DNA of 38,062 bases from Rhodobacteraceae bacterium UBA1943 (GTDB lineage Bacteria; Pseudomonadota; Alphaproteobacteria; Rhodobacterales; Rhodobacteraceae). This document shows positions 15,769-22,946 of the stretch, in pieces. Position numbers and translations under genes: made by a program. Location of the stretch: positions 2,306 through 40,367 of the forward strand of contig DDEX01000074.1 in NCBI GenBank assembly GCA_002336845.1. The letters run 5' to 3'. The notes beneath the pieces are model-generated. The model was not told the origin of the DNA and did no database searches. It worked only from the letters and a program-made list of their open reading frames with translations. The first letter of the stretch is position 1, and each line of letters starts with the position of its first letter.

Positions 15769-15785
15769 TTAACCCTTCCTTTACC
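15769..15785 (+). promoter_or_regulatory. CtrA-like direct repeat
   Basis: TTAACC-N5-TTTACC is one mismatch from the tandem TTAACC pattern (TTAA-N7-TTAA) bound by the alphaproteobacterial cell-cycle regulator CtrA. It stands in the 266-base gap between the acyl-CoA dehydrogenase and ligase genes, in a locally AT-richer stretch. It may be chance; no gene of cell-cycle type is adjacent. Confidence 0.25.
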
Positions 15786-15894
15786 TTGATCCGCGATCCT
15801 ATGAGTGCGGCACAGGGAGGGATCCCGATGGCCGTGACAGGAAATGGCGCGTCGCCTCGGTTGCCGGGGCGGCGCGTTCCTATTTTCTGTCGAG

Positions 15895-15925
15895 AAATAT
15901 CCCGGGGTCCGGGGCAGCGCCCCGG
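15895..15925. repeat. AAATATCC hairpin repeat, copy C
   Basis: AAATATCC (15895-15902) is followed by a hairpin of CCGGGGC (15909-15915) with GCCCCGG (15919-15925). The right arm ends 17 bases before the Shine-Dalgarno of the ligase gene. It is a shorter member of the family seen at copies A and B. Confidence 0.6.
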
Positions 15926-15952
15926 CGTTGACCGCAAGCGCGGAGGGCGGGG

Positions 15953-17944
15953 ATGAAAAACCTCGACCGCCTTTTGCGCCCCCGCCACATTGCCGTTCTG
16001 GGCGCGGGCTGGGCGCTGAATGTCATTGAACAATGCGGCAAGATGGGCTTTGCCGGTTCGGTCTGGCCGGTGCATCCGACCAAGGCGGAGATTGGGGGCC
16101 TCAGGGCCTATGCCTCGCTGGCCGATCTGCCAGAGCCGCCGGATGCGGTGTTCATCGGGGTGAACCGGTTCGCCACGGTCGAGGTGGTGCGCGAACTGGC
16201 GGCGATGGGGGCGGGGGGGGCGATCTGTTTTGCCAGCGGTTGGACAGAGGCGGGTGCGCCCGAGTTGCAGGCGCAACTGGTGGCGGCGGCAGGCGAGATG
16301 CCGATACTGGGCCCGAACTGCTATGGCGTGATCAACTATCTGGACGGCGCGCTTTTGTGGCCCGATCAGCATGGCGGTATTCGCGTGCCCAGGGGGGTGG
16401 CGCTGGTCAGCCAGTCGTCGAACATCGTGATCAACTTGGGCATGCAGCAACGCGCGCTGCCGGTGGCCTATGTGGCCTGCCTTGGCAATGCCGCCGTGGT
16501 GGGGTTGGCCGATCTGACCGGGGCCTTGCTGGATGACCCGCGCGTTACGGCGGTGGGGCTTTATATCGAGGGGATCGATGACGCCCCCGCCTTTGCCGCC
16601 CTGGCCGAAAAGGCGCGCGCGATGGGCAAGGGGATTGTGGCGATCAAATCGGGCAAGACCGAGCTTTCGCGCAGTGCGGCGGCCAGCCATACCGCCAGCC
16701 TTGCCGGGGGCGGGGCGGCCAGCAGCGCCTTTTTGCGCCAGATTGGCGTGGCCGAGGTCAATACGCCCAGCGAGCTGATCGAGACGCTGAAGATCCTGCA
16801 TGTTCATGGGCCGGGACTGGGGCGGCGCATCTGCTCGCTGTCCTGTTCGGGGGGCGAGGCGGGGCTGGTGGCGGATCTTGCGGCGCCCTTTGGGCTGGAG
16901 TTTCCCGCCGTGCCGCAGGCCACGCATGACCGGCTGTTTGCCGTGCTGGGCGAGATCCCGACGATTTCTAACCCATTGGACTATCACACATTCATCTGGG
17001 GGGACGGACCTAAGACCACCGAGGTGTTCACGGCGATGCTGGAGGCCTATGACGCCGGCATCTACATCATCGACAGTCCGCGCCCGGACCGTTGTGACCC
17101 CTCGGGCTATCAGCCCGCCTTTGACGCCATCGTTTCGGCGCAAAAGACCACCGGCAAGATTGCGCTTCCCGTCGCCTCGATGGCTGAAAACTTCGGTGAA
17201 GCGCGGGCGATGCAGATGATGGAGCAAGGTGTCTGCACCCTGATGGGCCTTGAGACTGCCCTTGCCGCGATCAAGGCGGCGCAGACAACGCCGGGCGCTG
17301 ATGGATGGCGCCCCGCGCGTGCCCTGCCGCCGCGTGAAACCCGGATGCTGAGTGAGGCCGAGGGGAAGGCGCTGCTTGCGGCCGAAGGGGTGGCGGTGCC
17401 GCGTGCGGTGACGGGTGCCACACTCGCCGAGGTGCAGGAAAAGGCGAGGGGCCTGACCGCGCCTATCGCGCTGAAAGGACTGGGCTTTGCGCACAAGACC
17501 GAGGCCGGGGCGGTGCGTCTGGGCCTTGCCAATCTGGACGGGCAGGCCGACATGCCCGGCGCCACCGGCTATCTGGCCGAGGAGATGGTGACAGGCATCG
17601 TGGGGGAAATCCTGCTGGGCCTGCGCCGCGACCCGGTTTACGGCGTCACGCTGACGCTTGGCATGGGGGGGGTAACGGCCGAGGTTCTGGCCGATACCGT
17701 CACGCTGGTGCTGCCTGCGACCAAGGAGCAGATACTTGAGGCGATGCGTGGCCTGCGCCTCTGGCCGCTGCTTGATGGCTATCGCGGGCGGCCCAAGGCC
17801 GACATGGCGGCGGTGGCCGACATCGCGCTGCGTCTGGGGGCCCGGATGCTGGATGACGACAGCCTTGAGGAAATTGAAATCAACCCCATCCTCGCGCGCC
17901 AACAGGGTGCCGTGGCGGTGGATGCCCTGATCAGGAAGGTGTGA
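15953..17944 (+). CDS. Acyl-CoA synthetase, ADP-forming type (acetate-CoA ligase family)
   Basis: The 663-residue protein has the fused alpha-beta layout of NDP-forming acyl-CoA synthetases. A CoA-binding Rossmann domain comes first (about 1-125; HIAVLGAGWALNVIEQCGKMGFAG), then succinyl-CoA-ligase-like domains (about 140-430) with a likely phosphohistidine, His246 in AASHTASLAGG. A C-terminal ATP-grasp domain spans about 455-663 (KGLGFAHKTEAGAVRLGL, EEIEINPIL). It would activate a carboxylic acid with CoA and ATP, here plausibly gamma-butyrobetaine, crotonobetaine or carnitine, in place of the unrelated AMP-forming CaiC. GGAGGG at 15942-15947 precedes the ATG. The hydratase gene follows after one base. 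Substrate is inferred from neighbours. Confidence 0.82.
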   Translation: MKNLDRLLRPRHIAVLGAGWALNVIEQCGKMGFAGSVWPVHPTKAEIGGLRAYASLADLPEPPDAVFIGVNRFATVEVVRELAAMGAGGAICFASGWTEAGAPELQAQLVAAAGEMPILGPNCYGVINYLDGALLWPDQHGGIRVPRGVALVSQSSNIVINLGMQQRALPVAYVACLGNAAVVGLADLTGALLDDPRVTAVGLYIEGIDDAPAFAALAEKARAMGKGIVAIKSGKTELSRSAAASHTASLAGGGAASSAFLRQIGVAEVNTPSELIETLKILHVHGPGLGRRICSLSCSGGEAGLVADLAAPFGLEFPAVPQATHDRLFAVLGEIPTISNPLDYHTFIWGDGPKTTEVFTAMLEAYDAGIYIIDSPRPDRCDPSGYQPAFDAIVSAQKTTGKIALPVASMAENFGEARAMQMMEQGVCTLMGLETALAAIKAAQTTPGADGWRPARALPPRETRMLSEAEGKALLAAEGVAVPRAVTGATLAEVQEKARGLTAPIALKGLGFAHKTEAGAVRLGLANLDGQADMPGATGYLAEEMVTGIVGEILLGLRRDPVYGVTLTLGMGGVTAEVLADTVTLVLPATKEQILEAMRGLRLWPLLDGYRGRPKADMAAVADIALRLGARMLDDDSLEEIEINPILARQQGAVAVDALIRKV

Positions 17945-17945
17945 G

Positions 17946-18746
17946 ATGCCCATGGAAATGCGGACCGAAGGCCCGGTGAAGACCCGCCGCGAAGGCGCCA
18001 TTCTGGAGGTGACGCTGGATGCCCCCAAGGCCAATGCGATCAGCCTGAAAACCAGCCGCGTCATGGGGCTGGTGTTCCGCGACTTCCGCGATGATGACAG
18101 CTTGCGGGTCTGCATCGTCCGGTCGGCGGGCGAGAAGTTCTTTTGCCCCGGCTGGGATTTGAAGGCCGCGGCTGATGGCGATGCGGTGGATGGCGATTAT
18201 GGCGTCGGCGGCTTCGGCGGCCTTCAGGAACTGCCGAACCTGAACAAGCCGGTCATCGCGGCGGTGCAAGGCATCTGTTGCGGGGGTGGGCTGGAGCTGG
18301 CGATTTCGGCCGACATCATCATGTGTTCGACCAATGCCACCTTCGCCCTGCCCGAAATCCGCAGCGGCACCGTGGCCGATGCTGCCAGCATCAAGCTGCC
18401 GAAGCGCATTCCCTATCATGTCGCCATGGATCTGTTGCTGACCGGCCGCTGGTTTGATGCGGAAGAGGCGTTCCGCTGGGGTCTGATCAAGGAAATCTGC
18501 GCGCCCGAAGACCTGATGGAGAAAACCTGGGCGCTGGCCCGCCTGCTGGAATCCGGCCCGCCGCTGGTTTACGCCGCCATCAAGGAAGTGGTGCGCGAGG
18601 CGGAAAACATGCGGTTCCAGGATGCGCTGAACCGGGTGTCAAAGCGCCTTTTGCCCACGGTTGACCGGCTTTATTCCAGCGAGGACCAGTTGGAAGGCGC
18701 CAAGGCCTTTGCTGAAAAGCGCGATCCGGTCTGGAAGGGGCGTTGA
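17946..18746 (+). CDS. caiD: Crotonobetainyl-CoA hydratase (CaiD-like crotonase)
   Basis: A 266-residue enoyl-CoA hydratase/isomerase. Recalled E. coli CaiD aligns block by block: PKANAI, GEKFF..GWDLKAAA, KPVIAAV, GGGLELA, and an identical C-terminal FAEKRDPVWKGR. Glu117 (GGGLELA) and Glu137 (LPEIRSG) are 20 residues apart, matching the two catalytic glutamates of CaiD. The enzyme hydrates crotonobetainyl-CoA to L-carnitinyl-CoA in the cytosol. Here it links the ligase/dehydrogenase steps to carnitine and so to the dehydrogenase-BKACE branch. It begins one base after the ligase stop, with GGAAGG at 17933-17938; other in-frame ATGs at 17952 and 17958 are less well spaced. This is the best sequence-level support for a carnitine theme. 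Confidence 0.85.
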   Translation: MPMEMRTEGPVKTRREGAILEVTLDAPKANAISLKTSRVMGLVFRDFRDDDSLRVCIVRSAGEKFFCPGWDLKAAADGDAVDGDYGVGGFGGLQELPNLNKPVIAAVQGICCGGGLELAISADIIMCSTNATFALPEIRSGTVADAASIKLPKRIPYHVAMDLLLTGRWFDAEEAFRWGLIKEICAPEDLMEKTWALARLLESGPPLVYAAIKEVVREAENMRFQDALNRVSKRLLPTVDRLYSSEDQLEGAKAFAEKRDPVWKGR

Positions 18747-18789
18747 TTGCCATGGGCGCATCGCCCATCCTGCGGGTCGGAGGTGCGCC

Positions 18790-19191
18790 ATGGCCAAACT
18801 GAAACTGACTGCGGCCGAAATGGTGGCCGCAGCCCGCGCGCGGATTGTCGAGGTGGAAACTGACGAGGCGATTGCCTTGCTGGATGACCCCTCGATCCTG
18901 TTCGTCGATCTGCGCGACCCGCGAGAGCGCGAGCGGGTGGGCATGATCCCCGGAAATTTCCATTGCCCAAGGGGGATGCTGGAGTTCTGGATCGACCCGG
19001 AAAGCCCCTATTTCAAAGAGGTTTTCGGGCAAGATCGGCGGTTCGTCTTTCACTGTGCCTCGGGTTGGCGGTCTGCCCTGGCGGTTGCGACCTTGCAGGA
19101 TATGGGCTTTGATGCCGCCCATCTGCGCGATGGGTTTTCCGCTTGGGCGGAGGCGGGCGGGCCTGTTGTCTTTCCTGCACCAAGGCACTGA
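18790..19191 (+). CDS. Single-domain rhodanese-like protein
   Basis: The 133-residue product is a rhodanese homology domain with VDLRDPRERERVGMIPG and the active-site loop HCASGWRSA, where Cys89 could carry a persulfide. The six-residue loop CASGWR is the size of sulfurtransferases. An N-terminal helix with Ala/Arg-rich sequence precedes the domain. GGAGG at 18779-18783 is six bases before ATG 18790. It follows the CaiD gene by 43 bases and probably belongs to the same transcript, but sulfur transfer has no obvious place in carnitine breakdown. No signal peptide is present, so it is cytosolic. Its partner is unknown. Confidence 0.83.
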   Translation: MAKLKLTAAEMVAAARARIVEVETDEAIALLDDPSILFVDLRDPRERERVGMIPGNFHCPRGMLEFWIDPESPYFKEVFGQDRRFVFHCASGWRSALAVATLQDMGFDAAHLRDGFSAWAEAGGPVVFPAPRH

Positions 19192-19275
19192 CCGAAGGCG
19201 ACACATCCTGTCGGAAATCTTGCAGGCCGGGGGCGCGGGACGCTTTAGGTTGCTTTGATCAAACCGGGGCGCAGG

Positions 19276-20895
19276 ATGACCGAAGAGACCGATTACATCA
19301 TCGTAGGCGCGGGTTCGGCGGGCTGTGTGCTGGCCAACCGCTTGACAGAATCCGGCAAACACCGCGTCACGGTGCTGGAGGCGGGCGGAACCGACTATCG
19401 GTTTTACGTCCAGTTGCCTTTGGGTTACGGCAAGCTCTTCTACAACCCTGCGGTGAACTGGCTTTACAAAACCGAACCTGACCCCGGTTTGGCGGGCCAG
19501 ATCGATCATATTCCCCGCGGGCGTGTTCTTGGCGGCTCGTCCTCCATCAACGCGATGGTCTATATCCGCGGCCAGAAGGCGGATTTCGACGACTGGAAGG
19601 CGGCGGGCAATCCCGGCTGGGGCTGGGATGAGGTGCTGGCCGCCTATAAGGCGATGGAAGACAATGAGGCCGGAGCCGACGAATGGCGCGGGCAGGGCGG
19701 CCCCTTGTTCGTCAGCAAGAACCGCAAGGGCCTGCACTGGCTGGTTGAAGATTACATCGCCGCCTGCGGCGAGGCCGGTCTGCCCTATAACCCCGATTTC
19801 AACGGTGCAACTCAGGAAGGCGCGGGCACCTATCAGATGACGATCAAGGGCCGCCGTCGCAATTCGGCGGCGCGGGCCTTCCTGCATCCGGCGATGAAGC
19901 GGCCCAATCTGCGGGTGATCACCAAGGCGCAGGTCTTGCGGGTGATGTTCGAGGGCAACCGGGCAGTGGGGGTGGAATATCTGCAAGACGGCCAGCGCAA
20001 GACCTTGCGGGCGAAGGCCGAGGTGATCCTGTCAGCAGGCGCCATCGGCTCGCCGCAACTGTTGCAGGTGTCGGGCGTGGGTGAGGGTGCATTGCTGCAG
20101 CGCCTGGGTATTCCGGTTCAGCGCGAAAATGCCAATGTCGGCGCGCATTACACCGACCACCACGGGCTGAACTACACCTGGCGGATGAAGGTGCCGACCT
20201 ATAACGGCATCCTGCGGCCGTGGTGGGGCAAGGCCTTTGTCGGCCTGCAATATTTCCTGACGGGCGGCGGCCCTTTGTCAAAGTCGATCAACCACGGCGG
20301 CGGGTTTTTCAAAACCCGGCCCGAGCATGACCGGCCCAACATGCAGCTTTACATGCAGGCGTTTTCTACCCTGTTGCCGAAGGCGGGCGAACGCCCCCTG
20401 CTGACGCCGGATCCATTCCCCGGCCTGTCGCTGGGGCTGTCGAACTGCCGTCCGACCAGCCGGGGGCATGTGAAGATCACCTCGCCCGATGCGACGGTTC
20501 ACCCCGAGATCGTGGCGAATGCCTATTCGACGCCGGAAGATGTGGAAGAAATGCTGCTGGCGGTGAAGTTCCTGCGCAGGATCGCCGCCCAGCCCAGTTT
20601 CGCGCGCTGGGTCGAGGCCGAGCTGCGTCCCGGACCTGAACTTCAATCCGACGATGACCTGATCGCAGATTTCCGCGCCCGGTCGGGCACGGTCTATCAC
20701 CAGTCCTGCACCTGCCGGATGGGGCCGGACCCGACGACCTCGGTGATCGACAGCCGGTTGCGCGTGCATGGGGTCGATGGATTGCGGGTGATCGACGCGG
20801 CTTCGTTCCCGAACCTGATCGCAGGCAATACCAACGCGCCCTCGATGATGGTGGGCTGGAAGGGCGCCGAAATGGTGTTGGCCGACGCGCGCTAG
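19276..20895 (+). CDS. GMC flavoprotein oxidoreductase, choline-dehydrogenase-like
   Basis: This 539-residue protein of the glucose-methanol-choline family has the FAD motif YIIVGAGSAGCVLANRL at about residues 7-23. Signature 1 is GRVLGGSSSINAMVYIRG near 80-97, and signature 2 is GAIGSPQLLQVSGVG near 257. The catalytic pair is probably His475 (YHQSCTCRMG) and Asn520 (AGNTNAP). The family oxidises alcohols; BetA members convert choline to betaine aldehyde and betaine. The nearby choline-sulfatase and carnitine genes make a quaternary-ammonium alcohol plausible, but the sequence is not close enough to canonical BetA to assert it. ATG 19276 has GGGG at 19266-19269; a TTG at 19255 extends the frame. 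A palindromic hairpin ends the transcript. Confidence 0.83.
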   Translation: MTEETDYIIVGAGSAGCVLANRLTESGKHRVTVLEAGGTDYRFYVQLPLGYGKLFYNPAVNWLYKTEPDPGLAGQIDHIPRGRVLGGSSSINAMVYIRGQKADFDDWKAAGNPGWGWDEVLAAYKAMEDNEAGADEWRGQGGPLFVSKNRKGLHWLVEDYIAACGEAGLPYNPDFNGATQEGAGTYQMTIKGRRRNSAARAFLHPAMKRPNLRVITKAQVLRVMFEGNRAVGVEYLQDGQRKTLRAKAEVILSAGAIGSPQLLQVSGVGEGALLQRLGIPVQRENANVGAHYTDHHGLNYTWRMKVPTYNGILRPWWGKAFVGLQYFLTGGGPLSKSINHGGGFFKTRPEHDRPNMQLYMQAFSTLLPKAGERPLLTPDPFPGLSLGLSNCRPTSRGHVKITSPDATVHPEIVANAYSTPEDVEEMLLAVKFLRRIAAQPSFARWVEAELRPGPELQSDDDLIADFRARSGTVYHQSCTCRMGPDPTTSVIDSRLRVHGVDGLRVIDAASFPNLIAGNTNAPSMMVGWKGAEMVLADAR

Positions 20896-20990
20896 GGGCG
20901 CCGTCCTTCGCGGGCATCGAGCCCACGCGGCCGGGCGGTCCCTTGGTCCGCGGGCGATGATCTGGCGTGGCGCCGGTTGAGCGGTTGCTG

Positions 20991-21047
20991 CCTCCGGCGG
21001 GAGTATTTGGCGAAGGGCAAATGGGCTTGCCCTTCTGAAAATACTCC
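20991..21047. repeat. Long hairpin, variant D of the AAATA-CC repeat (shared terminator)
   Basis: GGAGTATTT (21000-21008) pairs with AAATACTCC (21039-21047), and inside it GAAGGGCAA (21012-21020) pairs with TTGCCCTTC (21027-21035). The complement of 20991-21008 closely resembles the start of copy E at 30052-30069. It lies between the convergent GMC and choline-sulfatase genes and probably stops transcription from both sides. Confidence 0.75.
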
Positions 21048-21101
21048 GGGGGGTGAGGCCCGGATGGGCCGAGGGGGGCAGCGCCCCCTTCTTTCGCCTG
21101 G

Positions 21102-22610
21102 TCACTCGCCGCGCGGGAAGCGTTTGTTTTCTTCCAGCACGTTCAGGTCCATGTGGTTGCGCATGTAACGCTCGGAGGCGGCTCGCAGGGGTTGGTAATC
21201 CCATGGGAAATAGGCGCCGTTGCGCAGCGCCTCATACACCACCCAGCGGCGGGCCTGGCTTTGGCGAACCTCGGCGTCAAAGGCGCTCAAGTCCCAGCGG
21301 GCATCGGCCAGGGCTCGGAAATGCGCCAGCGTTTCGGCATGGGCGGGGTTGGCTGCAAGGTTGGTTTCCTCGTCCGGGTCATTCGCGGTGTCGAACAGCA
21401 CCTCGGGGTCAGCCAGGCAGCGGATGTATTTCCACGGGCCTTCGCGCAGGCAGACAAGCGGGGTGATGCTGCCTTCGGCGGCGTATTCCATCGCAACGGG
21501 GCTGGTGCGCGGGGTGCCCTTGGCCAGCGGCACCAAGGTTTCGCCGTCGGTCCAGGGCATGACTTCGGCCATCGAAATCCCGGCCAGATCGCACAGCGTC
21601 GGCGTCACGTCGATGGTCGAAACCGGGGTTTCCACAAGGCCTGGCGTCAGGCCGGGTGCCGCGACCATCAGGGGCACGCGGGCCGCGCCTTCGAAGAAAT
21701 TCATCTTGAACCACAGGCCCTTGCGGCCCAGCATCTCGCCATGATCCGAGACGAAGAAGATGATGGCTTCTTGCCGCGTCGCCTCCAGCACCTCAAGAAT
21801 CTCGCCAATCTTGTCATCGATATAAGAGATGTTGGCGAAATAGCCTTGCCGGGCACGGCGGATATGGTGGGGCTGCACGTCAAGGCCGCGCCAGTCGCAG
21901 GCATCCATCAGGCGCTGCGAGTGGGGGTCCATATCCTCATAGGCAAGGGCAGGGGGAGGCTCCAGTTCCGGGATGCCTTCGTACAGATCCCAGTATTTGC
22001 GGCGGGCGACGAAGGGGTCGTGCGGGTGGGTGAAGCTGGCGGTCAGGCACCAGGGGCGCGCATCCATGCCGCGCGACAGGTCGTAAAGTTTCTGCACGGT
22101 CTGGAAGCAGACATCATCGTCATATTCCAGTTGGTTGGTAATTTCCGCCACGCCCGCGCCGGTGACCGAGCCGAGGTTGTGATACCACCAGTCGATCCGC
22201 TCGCCTGGCTTGCGGTAATCGGGGGTCCAGCCGAAATCGGCGGGGTAGATGTCGGTGGTCAGGCGCTCCTCAAACCCGTGCATCTGGTCGGGGCCGACGA
22301 AATGCATCTTGCCCGACAGCGCGGTGAAATAGCCCGCCCGGCGCAGGTGGTGGGCATAGGTCGGGATGTCCGAGGTGAATTCGGCGGCATTGTCGTAAAC
22401 CCGCGTGCGGCGCGGCAGTTGGCCCGACATGAAAGCCGCGCGGGCCGGGGCGCAAAGGGGCGAGGGCGTGTAGGCATTGGCAAAGCGGACCGAGCGCGCC
22501 GCCAGTTTGCGCAGGTTCGGCGCGTGCAGGAAATCGGCCGGACCATCGGCAAAGAGCGTGCCGGTCAACTGGTCAACCATGAGGATCAGGATGTTCGGGC
22601 GTGTGGTCAT
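21102..22610 (-). CDS. betC: Choline-sulfatase
   Basis: The 502-residue type I sulfatase hydrolyses choline-O-sulfate to choline and sulfate. The metal-binding start is PNILILMVDQ. The formylglycine site is Cys53 in LCAPARAAFMSG (C-x-P-x-R). The following stretch RVYDNAAEFTSDIPTYAHHLRRAGYFTALSGKMHFVGPDQ and ERLTTDIYPADFGWTPD is characteristic of BetC rather than arylsulfatases. FVSDHGEMLGRKGLWFKMNFFEGAARVPL gives further metal and sulfate residues. The C-terminal tail (WDYQPLRAASERYMRN) also fits. No signal peptide is visible, as usual for cytosolic BetC. Its usual partners betI, betB and a choline transporter are not adjacent; a GMC oxidoreductase converges on it instead. Confidence 0.9.
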   Translation of the reverse strand: MTTRPNILILMVDQLTGTLFADGPADFLHAPNLRKLAARSVRFANAYTPSPLCAPARAAFMSGQLPRRTRVYDNAAEFTSDIPTYAHHLRRAGYFTALSGKMHFVGPDQMHGFEERLTTDIYPADFGWTPDYRKPGERIDWWYHNLGSVTGAGVAEITNQLEYDDDVCFQTVQKLYDLSRGMDARPWCLTASFTHPHDPFVARRKYWDLYEGIPELEPPPALAYEDMDPHSQRLMDACDWRGLDVQPHHIRRARQGYFANISYIDDKIGEILEVLEATRQEAIIFFVSDHGEMLGRKGLWFKMNFFEGAARVPLMVAAPGLTPGLVETPVSTIDVTPTLCDLAGISMAEVMPWTDGETLVPLAKGTPRTSPVAMEYAAEGSITPLVCLREGPWKYIRCLADPEVLFDTANDPDEETNLAANPAHAETLAHFRALADARWDLSAFDAEVRQSQARRWVVYEALRNGAYFPWDYQPLRAASERYMRNHMDLNVLEENKRFPRGE

Positions 22611-22946
22611 AGGTCAGGCCTCGGGCTGGATTTCCGCTCAGCTTACTGGCCGCGGTCGGCGCGTGGTTGGGCGACGGCGACGGTTTCTGGCGCTGATGCG
22701 TAATCATGTCGTGGCATCGCGACAAGCCCGCCAGATGCCGCAATTGATTCGACGACTGGTCCAGTCGTTTTTCTTGCCGATACCGGGATTTGTCCTTGAA
22801 ATCGCTGCGCTGTACAACAACACCCACCAAGCGGCTGGCGGTTGCCGATTGTGTCCCGCCGATGTCGCAATGGCCTGCAAAACGCCGTATTTTTACAAGG
22901 TCAGATTGGCTTCCCGGTGCCCAATTCAGGGAAAGCTGGGGGCCTG
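22611..22946. other. Divergent intergenic region, betC / CocE-hydrolase
   Basis: No credible gene is seen in these 336 bases, although several frames are open. The middle is AT-richer than its surroundings. It contains the dyad described at 22752-22768 and, six bases after it, TTGCCG (22774-22779) with TGAAAT (22797-22802) at 17-base spacing, a possible plus-strand promoter giving a leader of roughly 140 bases. Confidence 0.5.
22752..22768. promoter_or_regulatory. 17-bp perfect dyad, GntR/FadR-type operator candidate
   Basis: ACGACTGG-T-CCAGTCGT is perfectly symmetric around one base. The centre TGGTCCA is typical of FadR-subfamily GntR operators. It lies just upstream of a possible promoter for the CocE-ABC operon and between divergent genes. 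Five T residues follow, but the loop is too short for a good terminator. No GntR gene is in the window. Confidence 0.45.

Noticed and set aside
15747..15956. Short plus-strand frame between the acyl-CoA dehydrogenase and ligase genes
   Set aside because: It runs through a hairpin repeat, has no recognisable domain, and overlaps the ligase start; it is kept only as a remark on the gap.
15734..18115. A 793-codon open frame on the minus strand opposite the ligase gene
   Set aside because: It is antisense to the ligase and hydratase, has a composition rich in His, Arg, Gly and Gln typical of a GC-rich shadow frame, and no recognisable domain.
19254..19263. TTTGATCAAA palindrome before the GMC gene as an FNR site
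   Set aside because: An FNR site needs four bases between TTGAT and ATCAA; this palindrome is too short and may be chance.
21153..22703. 516-codon plus-strand frame opposite betC
   Set aside because: Antisense to a well-supported choline-sulfatase and without a family pattern.
22752..22773. The dyad plus T run as an intrinsic terminator
   Set aside because: It lies between divergent genes, so there is no upstream transcript to end, and the full dyad leaves only one base for a loop.
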